Numbered from the stretch's first letter, positions 10,741 to 25,100 are shown. The stretch: DNA of 64,000 bases from Bedellia somnulentella (GCA_963576735.1 OY755176.1:16601423-16665422), one strand, 5' to 3'. Numbers and translations: made by a program. Notes: generated by a model from the letters alone, not told the origin.

Positions 10741-11312
10741 AAATAATTTTTAACAAAAAGAAAACCGACTTCATAGAAAAACAACCGAAAATAAACAATC
10801 TAGTACTAAAAAGTACGAAATAAGTTTTTTAATTGAATATGAGTACTGTGATTGATACCTTAGCAATTTCTTTATTCCACACGCGTCAGTTCAACCTACC
10901 TAAATATTACAATTCTCTTAAATTAATTTTTGAGTCGGTGCCAGACAAACAAAAGTAAATTCACCCTGCTATCTATCTCTGATTATTACAATCTAAAAAA
11001 TATTATATCGTACAAAAATCAATTTACCCTACAACTACAAGGTACCCTACATTTTACATGTATATGAAGTGCGAAATACACACTTCTTATTATCAATAAT
11101 CATCGAGGCTGGCACCGGCTCACAAATTAATTTAAGAGAATTGTAATATTTAGGTAGGTTGAACTGACGCGTGTGGAATAAAGAAATTGCTAAGGTATCA
11201 ATCACAGTACTCATATTCAATTAAAAAACTTATTTCGTACTTTTTAGTACTAGATTGTTTATTTTCGGTTGTTTTTCTATGAAGTCGGTTTTCTTTTTGT
11301 TAAAAATTATTT
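10741..11312. mobile_element. Large fold-back element, about 204-bp arms
   Basis: The left arm (10741-10944) and right arm (11109-11312) are reverse complements with only a couple of mismatches near the inner end. They enclose a 164-bp spacer. Arms contain AAAACCGACTTCATAG and TCCACACGCGTCAGTTCAAC. There is no ORF. The near identity suggests recent formation or ongoing gene conversion. Confidence 0.85.
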
Positions 11313-11328
11313 TTTTCGGCTGAATTTG

Positions 11329-11550
11329 GACAGTGTACTCACGGGATAGGGGGCAGGCCTATCGCCGTTGTGAAGGAATACACTGTCACATGACCAAGTA
11401 TAACTCAGTCAAGTGAGTTTCCTCACGATTCTTTCCCTCACCGTTAACCATCATGATAAATTAACCCCACTAACGACTTTAGAAACGACTAATTTGTGTA
11501 GGCCCGATCTCCCGACCTGCTTACTTCTACCGACGGACCTATTACGGTAT
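11329..11550 (-). mobile_element. SINE family B copy, partial
   Basis: It carries the family B body from GACAGTGTACTCACGGGATA to GTGTAGGCCCGATCTCCCG. The 3' hairpin end is missing on the left where it abuts the fold-back element. Confidence 0.65.
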
Positions 11551-11567
11551 CGAGTAAAGAAGAGATT

Positions 11568-11900
11568 AAAAAATAAAGGTTGTTGCAGATAGGTCTCCAA
11601 CCACATCGCCCAACATACATACATATAATTACAACATTATTTCCCATTGAGGTAGGCAGAAACTATTGATCGCCACTTTGTACAATTCTGGCAAACTTCC
11701 TTTGCTTCGTTTACATCCATGAATCTATTCAAACATGCTCTTTTATTCTTCATACTTCGGACGAGTGCCTTTTTGAGCCAAAAGCCTTATAAAGTAATAA
11801 CTTAAAAAGCTTTTATATCCTTAGTCGCCTCTTATGGCACCCATGGCCGCGGGATAGATTGGGATGATGCTATTCACAGCTCAGACTTCACAACCAAAGC
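11568..11900 (-). mobile_element. SINE family A copy split by a LINE C fragment
   Basis: Family A segments flank the interval 11613-11781. The left part has GGTCTCCAACCACATCGCCC; the right part has CCTTAGTCGCCTCTTATGG. This shows a family C insertion into an older A copy. Confidence 0.6.
11613..11781 (-). mobile_element. LINE family C 3' end, nested in family A
   Basis: On the - strand it reads GAGCATGTTTGAATAGATTC-like coding remnant, then TCTGCCTACCTCAATGGGAA and the TATGTATGTATG tail. It is 5'-truncated. Its position inside an A copy gives the relative age. Confidence 0.65.
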
Positions 11901-12185
11901 AAAGGAGAAACTTATATAAGTCGCCCCTTACAACAACCGCAAGAAGTAATGGGTTACTGCTGTTGTAAGTCGACAATAAACATCATTATAAACATCACGT
12001 GAAAAATCGCCATGGTCTCTTCAGAATTTTTACTGCCATATCTACACTATGACAAAAATCAGGCATGTGCACTATCTCACCTCAACCGAAAGCATACATA
12101 CGATACAGTTAAAATACAAAGGTATAAAAGTGTGCCGGATTTAAACATAATATCTTCTGGATTTGCTAGATTTAATGCTTTTTAT

Positions 12186-12380
12186 TTCTTCCGGTGGGGT
12201 GGTGTGTATTGGGCCTTTCAAGGGATTTCTGGGTGATGCGGTTGGAGATCCATCACCAACAACCTTTATTTTACCATCTTTTCCCCACTCAACTTTTCAT
12301 AAGTGGCAGAAGAAATTCTAATTCCTTAGCTCTGGCTATCCCTTCTAGGGATTTATAGCTGTGAGTATATGTATGTATGT
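12186..12380 (+). mobile_element. 5'-truncated SINE family A copy
   Basis: It starts inside the element at TTCTTCCGGTGGGGTGG and ends with GCTGTGAGTATATGTATGTA. It lacks the GTGTAGTGCCGGC head. Confidence 0.7.
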
Positions 12381-12581
12381 TCTTTCCTTAAAAGCTGCTA
12401 AAGACGTAGCGCAATCCCATTAATTTCGCAAATAACCCCATTTACAACTATCGTTTTCTTCTGATCGGTATCGTAAAATTTGACTATTTGCGAGAGGCAC
12501 TTAAGTTATACCAGCACTTAAGTGATTCTAGCACTTAACACTAAGTACTCTTTCTTACACCACCTTAATTAGTTCTACATT

Positions 12582-12822
12582 CACATACATATACTCACGG
12601 CTATATTTCCCTAGAAGGGGTAGCCAGAGCTAAGGAATTATATTCCTCAGCCACTTTTGGAAGTTGAGTGGGGAAAAGATGGTAAAAATAAAAGTTTTTG
12701 ATGATGGGTCTCCAACTGCATCGCCCAAAAATCCAATAAAAAGCCCCAATACCCTTAGTCGCCTCTTACGACACCCTTGGGTAGAAACGGGTAGCGACAT
12801 TCTAAGCCGGCACTACACGGCA
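12582..12822 (-). mobile_element. SINE family A copy, full length
   Basis: The tail CACATACATATACTCACGG is at the left and CCGGCACTACACGGCA at the right. All family blocks are present. Confidence 0.75.
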
Positions 12823-14270
12823 ATTAGTTCTATCCTCCTGTTGAATGGCTATAAGCCTATGATTATTTATTATTTCGGTGTGTTTCTATTAAAAATGTAA
12901 ATATAGTTTAAAAAAACTGAAAAACCGCTTCTGAAGCACATTAAACTAAAAATTAAAAAAATAATTCCCAATGTAAGGTAAAAATCATGAAGAAGATTAG
13001 GGCGCTCTGTGCCATATTTTTCGCCTAGCAAGCAACGTTCCGCAACCGTAAGATCCGTTTTTTTATATTTAGGTAAAACAAGAATAAATTAATAATAATG
13101 CAAATTTTAACATGTTTTTGTAAGTTCCTGATTCTACAGGATGTGACGACCCCGAATATTATACAGATGCATCTTAGATTCGTACTTACTGATACTGCAA
13201 GATATAATATTAGAAACTATGAAATACATGGAAGTGCAAGTGGCTGTAATATCATGTAGTAAGTATGTGTTTGCACCCACTTATTTAATTTTAGGATAAA
13301 AATAAGAAAAATATAAAGTAGATTAAATAATAACAGTGGCTTTTACATTGAGAATTTTTGTATTGTTTGTTGGATAAATTACCTTCTTCATACTCAGTAA
13401 ATTAAAAAATATGTGAACTTGAACTGAAAAATACGAACATAAACATATATATATATATAGTTATACATATATATATATAACTATTTATACTGACAAGATG
13501 TTCTTAACGCAGGTTACAAAATATTACAGATAGTTTAATCCAACTTAATGGGGCCCAGCTTCAAATCTCATATATGTCTATATTGACCTTAGATAAAAAT
13601 AAAAGAAGAAGATGCGGCGTGAGCGTACAAATTGTCAACTAAATATGGGCCTTATCGGTTTATCACAACACCGCACTACATCCATACGAACTGATACGAA
13701 AACACACGACATGACGCAAAGATAAAGATAGAGCGATGGGCTCGTATAGTCTGTCTCTGTCACTTATACATGTCAGATTTCAAGGATAAAATGGCCGAAA
13801 TTAATAATATTTTGCTTGTAAATATATTTTTGGTGTATTTACGCAATGAACGTGATTCCCTGTGATTTGTTTTTACGCCTTGAATGATTTGTGCACTGAA
13901 TAAAGGCACAGCCAGGCATTTTAAGCGCGAATTGTATGAAAATTTTAATTTCGATGTCAAAGATTATGTCAGCTCGTCGACTTGAAGTATCGTAGCGGAC
14001 TAAACTCGACTGAAACAAACCAAGTACATTGTACTCAGTTTAGTAGGACCACGCGCGGGCAGAGGTTGCCGCATCTTTCTTTTATTTTTATCTAAGATAT
14101 TGACCCTGTTTCATTCAAATAAAAAGAACAAGAGATTGACTTATAAATGTATATACTTATAAACATATAGCTATTATCGTATAGCATCAAGTACACGAGT
14201 AGCGCAATATTAATACAATGACTTCCGTTCGTTTTCACGGCGTATGAGCCGAAGCTAAGATTGCTACCTC
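12823..14270. other. Upstream region of the cuticle gene
   Basis: AT-rich and largely repeat-free. It contains an alternating (TA)n palindromic stretch near 13444-13485 and GC-richer patches near 13610-13700 and 13970-14070. Its position makes it the likely place for cis-regulatory elements of the cuticle gene, but no specific site is asserted. Confidence 0.35.
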
Positions 14271-14272
14271 CA

Positions 14273-14280
14273 TATATAAA
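14273..14280 (+). promoter_or_regulatory. TATA box of the cuticle gene
   Basis: TATATAAA followed by G lies 97 bases before the start codon. This would put transcription initiation near 14303 and give a 5' UTR of about 67 bases. Tightly stage-regulated insect cuticle genes usually have TATA promoters, which fits. Confidence 0.6.
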
Positions 14281-14369
14281 GAGGCTTTGTTTTACATTCC
14301 ATAGTCGAATAACACGTATTCTGCCTAATAATCGTGTTTCGGACAATGATATAGCAATTAGTGTGGAAA

Positions 14370-14494
14370 ATGTTCAGAGTTTTGTGTGTGCTGTTGTGTG
14401 TGTGTGCGATTCGGGCGCAGGTAATCCCGGGCAAGTCCAGGACTAATGATGGAGATTATAATTCAGTTAACACGGATGGATCTTTCGACTTTGG
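14370..14494 (+). CDS. Cuticle gene exon 1
   Basis: Encodes residues 1-41: signal peptide, predicted cleavage after AIRA, and the start of the first unit (SFDFG). The donor TTTGG|GTAAAA leaves two bases of a glycine codon. Without splicing the frame stops immediately at TAA, which supports this donor. Confidence 0.85.
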
Positions 14495-17400
14495 GTAAAA
14501 ATGTGCATACTATACTTCACGTGATTAGTTACTAATAAGATAGGCGGACCTACCCATTCGGACTATAAAACGCCACTTTTTTAATTCCTAGTAAATCTCC
14601 TGAGATGTATTGTATACACACACACATACTCACGGCTGTAAATCCCTAGATGGGGTAACCAGAGCTAGGAAATTAGAAATTCCACAGCCACTTTTGGAAA
14701 GTTGAGTAAGGAAAAGATGTTGAGATAAAGGTTTTTGGTGATGGGTCTCCAACCGCATCGCCCAAAAATCCCTTAAAAGCCCCAATACCGTTAGTCGCCT
14801 CTTACGTACACCCACCGGAAGAAATAAGGTAGTGCTATTCTAAGCCGACACTACACAGCACTTGTATGTATTGTATACTTATCTGATAGTTCCCTATGAA
14901 TTGACAGTTCTTGTCAAGCAGTACTAATGAAGATGTTTATTTACAATTTAAAAAATGTAATTTAACGTTTTTTGACATGAATTCCTCATGTGGGGATTAT
15001 TACTCATAAATAAAAGAAACGCAACGCAAGTAGGAAACGCAAACACTACTTGAACATGTAAAAAAGAAACAAAGGATAGAGAAATTTCGCGCTGGATGCC
15101 AACTGACACTGTAGCTCAGATGGCAGAGCGACGGGGGCGTATACCCGAAGGTCGCGGGTTCGAACCCCGCCAGTGTCGAAATTTTTCTTTCCTTTAATAA
15201 CATCTTTTATTTAAAAAATGTAGTTTTAAAAAATACTTTCATCAGCAAGTTTGTACTGTAATAAACTTTGTAATACTCATCAAATCATCTGCATCTTGGC
15301 TAGCTCTATCAAATACGAGTTCATTTATCATCCGTTTTACCAAAAATAAAGTAAGTAACTCTCCATTACCTCTTTAGTAAAATTGCTTGCAAGTAATTCA
15401 TATAATTTGTCCCTTAGACACAAACTATCATGCATAAAAAACTTGTCAAAATAAGATATATAATGTGTTGTGTATATTATGTCCGTATAAATATTTACAG
15501 CAATTATGTTGCTGAATATTCGATTATCTATGTATAATATTATTGGCTCTCAGTTTGTCCGGATAGACTTCATTATTTTGCATCCAAGTTAACAAAATAT
15601 CCTTTAACCTAAAACATCCCTCCTCAAACTGTATTTTAAAATAAATTACTTTTTGTTTTCTTTTCTTCTTTAATAATCCTATATTATATTTAAGTTTTAT
15701 ATTTAGGGTAAGTTTCGACCAAATCGTTCGACACCACCCTTTCTGAGTTTTGCTCAACTAATTTTATCTAATTTAATGAGTGCCATTGCTTTATGCTAGA
15801 GCAATTTGTATTATTGTTTATATACATATATATATATATACACAAAAAGTATTAATAACATATATTCTTAAAGATTCCAAACGCACTTTTCTTTATAATA
15901 AAATAGCAGTGAGTGAACCTTTTCGGTTCGAATTTATTGTGGTTAGCTAATTGAAATAGCGTATAAATCTACATTTGTATAAATGGAGAAAACTTACATC
16001 ATTTTAACTTTTTTTTTTTTTTTTTTTATTTTAGTAACAAATGAAACCTACTCCTAAAAATGGGAAGAAGAACTTGTACTACTTAGCTCTATGAACATTA
16101 ATAATAATAAATAATAATAATAAAAATTTTATTCAGTTTACAAAAGTACATAATATTCTTCTTAACCTAGTTAATTATTTTAAGTACAAAATATAACATT
16201 TTCCTGTTCCTGAGCTAGGTAATTTACCTGTATTTCAGGCAACAATAAACAAAAAAGGCTTAAACTATCAGTTTTCATATAATGGTATTGGTAAGTAGTG
16301 TATAAATTATTATCAGAAATCGATTGTATCTAACTAATTGTATTATTATGATAAGAAAAAAATAAATAAAAACATCTTATATTAACTTATTATACTCGTA
16401 TTAAGCAATTCCTCTGATTCCGTGTATGTAAGATTTAATAGCCACGATTGAAGTTTTTTCTTGCATTCAAAGTTGTTTGAGTTATATAATTCTAGTAATC
16501 TATTAATTTTATTATATAAGTATGGTCCTAAAAATATAAAGAATCTATTTGTAATGGAAAATTTTGCACTATAGGTATTCAAACATACTATATCCTTTCG
16601 CCTCTTGTTTAGTGTATCAGGGTTGAAGTATAAGCTAGCATGCTGTTTTAGAACAGTGAATAGAATAAAGAGCTGGCGCACAGTTAGCACTTTGCATTGT
16701 TTATATAGTTCGGTAGTAGGGAAATAGAAAGGGCGCGCAGTAGCTACTTTAAGTAGCGCTCTTTGAGCTCGTTCCAGTTTTAACATAGTGGTTATGCCAG
16801 CACCTCCCCAAGATTTTATGCAATAAGTCAGTAAGGATTGACCAAGCGCTTGATAGATTTGCTTTATTAAAGCGTAGTCACATATGTGTCTCAACTTTTT
16901 AAATATTACTATAAGTTTTCTAATTCTATTACAGAGTGCATTAATATGGACCTTAAAAGTTAAAGTTACGTCGAGAGTAATTCCAAGATATTTGATGTTC
17001 ATTGCTTTGGAGATAGTTGAGCATAGGCATGGTGCGCTATCAGTGCAAGTGCGGTGATGTGCATAAAGCGGGGTGTTATTGAGTAATGGTGTAGAAGTGT
17101 TCCTTGCGAAAATCATATACATAGTTTTATCAGTATTCAAGGACAGAAAATTATTAAAAAGCCAGTCATTCACAATATTAAAGCCAGATTGAGCGAATTT
17201 ATAAGCTTCGTCTATTGTTTTTGCAGAAAAAAGTAAGGCTGTGTCATCTGCATATGAAACTATGGTGCCGTTATTAAGTTGGAGATTACATAGCTCATTA
17301 ATATAAATCAAAAATAGGCTGGGTCCTAAGATAATACCCTGAGGGACGCCAAAGGGGTGGTTTTTTAAAAATGTGCTATAATTGTCTCCAATTTTTAGGC

Positions 17401-20040
17401 ACTGAAGTCTATTACTAAGATAACTTTCAAATAATTTTAACTGAGTATCCCGAATGCCGATATTTTCTAATTTTTGCAATAAAATTGGAATTGAAATTGT
17501 ATCAAAGGCCTTTTTGAGGTCGAGAAAAATCCCTATAACATGCATACCTTTGTCCAAATTTTGCACAATTTCATTTGTAAGGCAATGGACTGCGTCATCA
17601 GTTGATAACTTTTTACGGAAACCAAACTGGCAACTTGAGAGAAAGGATATTTCATCTAAATATTTTATTAACCTACTGTTCATTATTTTTTCCAAAATTT
17701 TAGAGAAAGTGGGAAGAAGAGAAATCGGTCTGTAATTATTTGGTTGGTTTTTATCCCCCGATTTATAAATCGGAATAACCACAGCTTTTTTTTAATGACT
17801 CGGGGAATATACCTTGAGACAAACAATTTTGAAATATGAGAGTTAACGGAGGGGCTAGTATATCCTTACAAAATTTCAAAACTTTACATGAGATGTTATC
17901 CCAGCCGGGGGCACTATTACTTTTTAAGTTATTTATAATACCCTCTACTTCAGAGACGTCTGGATCGATCATAACAAATGATTTAAGCCTTGAAGGGTGT
18001 TTAGAATTAGCTTGATAGTATTTTTCAAAATTTGCCTGTTCAGATAAATTCTTACCAATGTTAATGAAAAAGTTATTTATGAATTCCGCTGACTGTGTGG
18101 GAGTTGACCTTAGTTTGAATAGTTCGTTAGGTATATCATTATGTTTTTTCGTGCAGGTCTTTTTTTTAATGAAATTCCAAATTAATTTGTTGTTACTTCC
18201 CGCAGATTGAAGTTCTTTTTTCTCGTACTCACATTTTACATTTTTCAAAATTTTATTGCAAAAATTGCGATATCGTTTGTAAATAAGAGTAATAGTATTG
18301 TTAGTAGGCTCAAGCATATACCTTTTGTGCAACTTATCTCTATGTTTTATGCATCTGATTAAGCCAGGAGTTATCCAAGGTTTTATTATTTGGTACATAT
18401 TTAGAATATCGTGAGATTTTATACGACTATTACAATTAAACTTTCGCTGTAAGTTCTGTTAATTTAAAACAATAAAAGAGCCTAATTTCTTTAGGACATT
18501 CTCTTTAACTGTACATACATACATATAATCACGGCCATAAATCCCAAAAAGGAGTAGCCAGAGTTTCAGACCTTGAATCTCCTCAGCCACATTTGGAAGT
18601 TAAAAGGGGACAAGATGGTAGAAATAAAGCATCGCTGGTGATGGGTCTCCAGTCGCATCGTCCAAAAACCGCATAAAAAAATCCCTATACACTAAGTCGT
18701 CACTTACGACACCCATGGTTAGAAAAGGGTGGTGGTACTACTGCCGGCACTACACGGCAATTGTCTGTCTATAATAATGTAATAAATTATTATTAAATTA
18801 TTTTAGCTGTGTAGTGTCAGCTTAGGTAGCTGTGTAGTGTCAGCTTAGAATAGTACTATTTCTTCCGGTGGGTGTACGTAAGAGGCGACTAACGGTATTG
18901 GGGCTTTAAAGGGATTTTTGGGCGATGCGGTTGGACACCCATCACCAACAACCTTTATTTTACCATCTTTTCCCCCCTCAACTTTCCAAAGGTGGCTGAG
19001 GAATTTTTCATTCCTTAGCTCTGGCTACCTCGTCTAGGGATTTATAGCCGTGAGTATATGTATGTATGTATGTATTATGTCCAAGTCGTTTGTCAATCTA
19101 TATATTTATTTTCTTTATTCATTGCAATAAAAATTGAATAGAGTTTATTTAATATGGATGTTCCTATTTCACAGATATTCAAACAAAGACATAGGTTCAA
19201 GTTACCACTTGGCCCGCGGGAACGCACAGAAGGTTGTAGGGGGAAGGTTCGGGGCGCGCGACCCTGCGACCGGCACTGTTAAAGAAACCGTGTACACCGC
19301 CGGACCTAGAGGGTATGTGTTTTATTTATTTCATACTAGTGGATCGTCCCAGCTTCGCACGGGTAGCGTTGTTTTTTAAATATCTTAGGTTTCTTTCTTT
19401 AGTCACTGCTCAAGCATTGTGAAATTCAGCGCAATGTTTTCAATTTATTAGTTAGTAGTTTGGTGATTTTTAATGCGCTTTAATGAACGGTTCAGTATTT
19501 CCGTTTAATAGCAAATTTTGGAATAAAACGCTATGAAGTATTTATAACAATCTAAAAAATAAATCATTACGTGTTGTAGGATGCAACTACTGGCGCCATC
19601 TAGTATGTTATATGTAAATTAGTAACGATTCGGTTTTGGTCACTGGCGCGATGGCTTATTTTATGTATAATTTCGGTGTTTCTCTACCGATTTCTATGAT
19701 TATTTTTTTATTGAATAGGTAGTAATCTAACCTTTTATAAATTAGGGATGAGTGAGAGGTTTACAAACGAAAGAGTAAACAGATAAAATCAGAATGTTCC
19801 GAACTGCTAAGCTATCAGGAATTACACGTGTTATTGTGAGTAAACCATTAAGGCTGCACACGCGACGGAAGCTTAAAAAATGTAGTAACTTCTCCCGTTT
19901 TCCCAAAATTTCCCAAAATTCCCCTTTACTACTCTGCTGGAAAGTATACAAAAACCTGCCCAGGAGTATGGAGAATAATTGTACCAAGTTTCGTTAAAAT
20001 CCGTCTAGTAGTTTTTGTTTCCATAAGGAACATACAAACC

Positions 20041-20090
<50 letters not shown>

Positions 20091-22102
20091 AATTTTACTG
20101 ATTGCATTTTTGGCATCAGTATCGATCCCTAATCACCACCTGATAGTTATTTTGAAAATATATTTCATGTACAGAATTGACCTCTCTACAGATTTATTAT
20201 AAGTATAGATGACAGGAATCAGTTTAAACACTTTCACGTGAACAAGATAATTTAACAGTTTTATTTTATGTAACGACTATTATATTTTCATAGGAAAGGA
20301 TTAATGTTACAGTATTAGGGTTGTGCCAAGCATCTGGGTTCCGGAGATTGCGGGTTCGATCTCCGCTGAGAGCAACATTGTAATGTGATGACTATAAATG
20401 ATTGTTTATTAGTCTTGGATGTTATTTTTTTCTCACAGCCTATATATGTCCCCCCCACCAAGGGTCTCGCTCGAGCCTACCCTATATAGGGCGATTTGGC
20501 CATAGTCCACCACGCTGGCCAATTGCGGGTTGGCAGACTAACGACTACTACCGTAATAGTAGCCGGGACCGACGGCTTAACGTGCCATCCGAAGCACGGC
20601 ATCATCTTAATTTTCGTATAATCAGGTGATTCAAGCCTGCAATATCCTTCCAAACTGGGTTAAATCTTACAAATTAAATTCCCAAATCCAAATAAAAACC
20701 CGAGACCTCCGTACTAAAAACCAAGCGCCTAACCGCTAGACCACGGAGGCAGTAGGCTAGACCACGGAAGCAGTTATTTATATGTGTATAATATAACATC
20801 ATATTTATCGTTGAGTTAGTATATCATGCCACCAATCATTAACTTGAACTGACTTTCGGGCTAACTTGATCTGTGTAATATGTCAATAAATATTAATTTA
20901 TTTCTAATTTATTTAGTTTCTTTTTGAGTACACAAACAATACTTTTTCACAGTTTACAAAAGGGTTCGAGCCTACACTGTATTCCTTGATTTGGCCCAAG
21001 TCTATCGTGCACGTTAGTCAAGTGTGAGTTTGGCAGAATAACGACTACCACCGAGATAGAAGCCGGGACCGAAGGCTTAACGTGCCCTCGGAAATCCGAA
21101 TACTCCGAAGACAACATACTACACACATTAATTATCCTATATACAAAATTCACGTGTCATAGTGTTCGTCACCAAACATCTCCTAAACGGCGGAACCGAT
21201 TTAAATGAAATTTTGCGTACACATTCGATAGGTCTGAGAATAGATTTATAACTATATATTTTTTTATACTTCTAAGTGGTATATATTTCTTTTATATATA
21301 ATGTCCTGGTAATAATTAATTATTATTATACTAGTGGATCGTCCCAGCTTCGCACGGGTAGCGTTGTTTTTTAAATATCTGAGGTTTCTTTCTTTAGTAT
21401 TATTAAATTTATAGCACTCCCTAAACAGTGTAGTTTGGTGATTTTTAATGCGCTTTAATGAACGGTTCAGTTTTTCCGTTTAATAATACTTCATAAAACG
21501 CTATGAAGTATTTATAACAATCTAAAAAATAAATCATTACGTGTTGTAGGATGTAACTACTGACGCCATCTAGTATGTTATATGTAAATTAGTAACGATT
21601 CGGTTTTGGTCACGTGCGCGATGGCTTATTTTATGTATAATTTCGGTGTTTCTCTACCGATTTCTATGATTCTTTTTTTATTGAATAGGTAATAATGTTA
21701 CCTTTTTTAAATTAGGGATGAGTGAGAGGTTTACAAACGTAAGAGTAAACAAATATAATCAGAATGTTCCGAACTGCTAAGCTATCAGGAATTACACGTG
21801 TTATTGTGAGTCAACCGTAAAAGAAAGACATAAACGGTTGAGGATTTATTTTTAGATAATTTTATGAAGAATATTTCCGTCATACATGATTTCTCTGTAA
21901 GTTTAACCATTAAGGCTGCACACGCGACGGAAGCTTAAAAAATGTAGTAACTTCTCCCGTTTTCCCAAAATTTCCCAAAATTCCCCTTTACTACTCGGCT
22001 GGAAAGTATACAAAAACCTGCCCAGGAGTATGGAGAATAATTGTACCAAGTTTCGTCAAAATCCGTCGAGTAGTTTTTGTTTCCATAAGGAACATACAAA
22101 CC

Positions 22103-22148
<46 letters not shown>

Positions 22149-25100
22149 AATTTTACTGATTGCATTTTTGGCATCAGTATCGATCCCTAATCACCACCTG
22201 ATAGTTATTTTGAAAATATATTTCATGTACAGAATTGACCTCTCTACAGATTTATTATAAGTATAGATTTACGTATATCGTCTCAATAAAACTTCATGAA
22301 TTATTTCTTAGATGGATCACCTGATTATTCATTTTTTTAATGTAAATAATGTAAATGTCAGTGATTTGTTAGGTTAATTTAATATTCTCAATGAATGAAT
22401 GACTATTATTTAATGATATTTGCTTGCAAGACCCCTTGTTGTGGAAAAATAAAGGATCTGGTTTGATAAGGGCTTACTAAAAGTAAAATATGAAACAGTC
22501 TCCTTTCTTATTGATTGTTTTAAATAGAAATATACTAACATTGTGGCACATCTTCTTATAATTTCCAGATTCCGGGCAAAAGGTCCAAATGTGCACCGAA
22601 AAATGGATTTAGATCAGCGACCTCGGGGGCCCATTGGCAACAAAGACGACCCTTATTTCGACCCGAACGAAGACCCTTCTTACGACTTCAAATTTAACAC
22701 GAGAACTTATTCGAAGACTGAAAATGCTGATAGCCGCGGTGATGTGAAAGGTCAGTACTTATAGCTGTTGTAGTTCTAAGAAAGTCTGTTATTTTTTTTC
22801 TTTTGCATATTAGTCTTATGCCGGGTTTATATTATCCTAGTAAATATTTTGGATGCCATTTTGTTAGACAATTTGCATCAATTATTTTGGATGGGTAATT
22901 GGGTATGTAAACGCAGCTAAATATACATAAAAATATGATATTCTATAAGCCCTTTGATTAAAGAGTTAAAAATTGATTAAAATCAAGGATCACTGACAAA
23001 GGGTTTCCAACCTCTTTTATGAGATATAGTTATCTATATTTGAGATGGGGTAGTGATATTAAGGCATACACTATCTAAGTTTAATTATTCACCAACGTCT
23101 GGAAATGAACATGCTTAGGTATTAAGGTACCTTGCCCTACACAATATAGTCCAATGTCATATAGTAGGACCCTGTAATACATAGGTGTTGGAACTTATAA
23201 GTTCCATAACTTATAATTGTAATTAACCCTTTAACTTCATATGACCAGTTTCCGAGATAGTAATCTTAATTAATAAAGATAATAACGGCCATTTTAATCA
23301 CGGATAGGCTTTACTGATTTCCTCCAAAACAAAGGTTTATTCATATTGAATGCAAAGTTGTTTGAATAGATAATATGTTTCTTAGTTCTCACAGCAGTTT
23401 TATCAGCGAGATAAGGCTAAGTGGGGAACGTGGATATGAAGACTAATTGAATCCTGTTTCTTTTAATCATGGTAACAGCAGTATAACAAATTATGAAACA
23501 AAATAAGATACTATTATGTTTTAGCTATACTTACTGATAAATTCAAAACTTTATTACTACATTAATATTTATTACTTTTTGGCAAGAATTTCAGTTTACT
23601 TATATTATAAACGCGTGTATCATAAGTGCAGACGATTCTAACGATTTAATTAGTTCAATTAAATATTTCACTAAAACGCGAAGAGAGAAAATGAGCTTTT
23701 TTATGTACCGGCTGCAATTCCAGTATATCTTTGAACTATGTATCTTGAAGTTCCTAAGCAGAGCATAGTAAATGCCTGTAACTTTGTTTAGTGTGTTCGA
23801 ATAAACCACCTAACGTTCTCATTTACCCATAACTTTATTTGAATTATCTTTTACTTCTTAGTCCCTCCCTTGTCCCTCCAAAAAGTGGGTATATTTTTTT
23901 ATTTTTCGTTAAGGCGTATGCAGCGGTAAAATTAAAAAATAATATGAATCCCCATGATTAACATTATGTTAAGTAGAGACCATCGATCGCCACTTCGTAC
24001 GATCCCGACAAATCTATCTTGTTTCCCTCACATTAATAATTCTTCTAATATATGCTCTTTCATTTTTCTCACTTTAGACTTCCGCCTTAGTTTTAATGGT
24101 TTTAATCTGTTCTTTCCACATTAATGTTTATTTCTTTTTTTATTGTTACATACGATATTAAGACATTCCCTGTATATATTTTTATTTCAGGACATTACAC
24201 CTACCTCGACGACATTGGTGAAAGACACGACGTGTCATACATAGCTGGGAAGGACACCGGGTTCCATGTGTCGTCAGCTCATCCTGACAGCCCCAACACT
24301 ATCGGCTCGCTGTTCCACAGAGCTCCTCTTGTGAGAGGGGAAACCAAGCAGAGAGGACGGACTGCTATTCAACGAGGGTTGGACGGCTCATATAGGTATT
24401 TTTTTGGTCATTACCTATATACATAGTCGCGGATAGAAATCCCAAAAAAGGGCAGTCCTTTCCTTTTCTTTCGTTAGCTACTTTTGGAAGATGAGTAAGG
24501 AAAAAGGCGGTCATGGGTCTCTATCCATAACCCAAGTAAAAAGTCCCAAAACGAAGGAAGAAATGAGTTTGTGTTATTATTTCATACTATAAGGAGTGGT
24601 AATTGTTTTGTAAAAACAGTAAGCCAAGTGGACCGTTGGTTAAGTAGAAATAAATTTGAGATCTTCTTACTAATTTTCAGATTTATATCGGCTGGTCCTG
24701 ATCAGAGAAGAACTGAAAGTAGTGACTCCAACGGGAATGTCAGAGGATCATATACTTTCTTAGATGATAAAGGTGTACAAAGGTGAGCAAATTCACATCT
24801 TTACCCTGTTTTTTTTATGTACACATGCATAAATTGGTATAACAAAAATAATGGTAATGCAAGAGGGATACTTCTAAACCGAAAAAAAAGGAGATGATTC
24901 TCATTTTGACTCAACGTTGATTTTGTGGGGGAAGAAAGTAAAAACTAGATGTACATATATATGCTCAGCTGTAACAAATTATTGATATACATTTACAATT
25001 ATCAAAGGATACCCGATAAAAGGCTTAAAGAATACAGCACGTGAATAAGTATTTTATTGCTGTATTATGCCAACAGGACTGTAAACTACATAGCCGGCCC

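Noticed and set aside
22117..22145. (GACA)n run as a CRISPR-like or protein-coding repeat
   Set aside because: It is a simple microsatellite shared with the other family G copy; there are no spacers.
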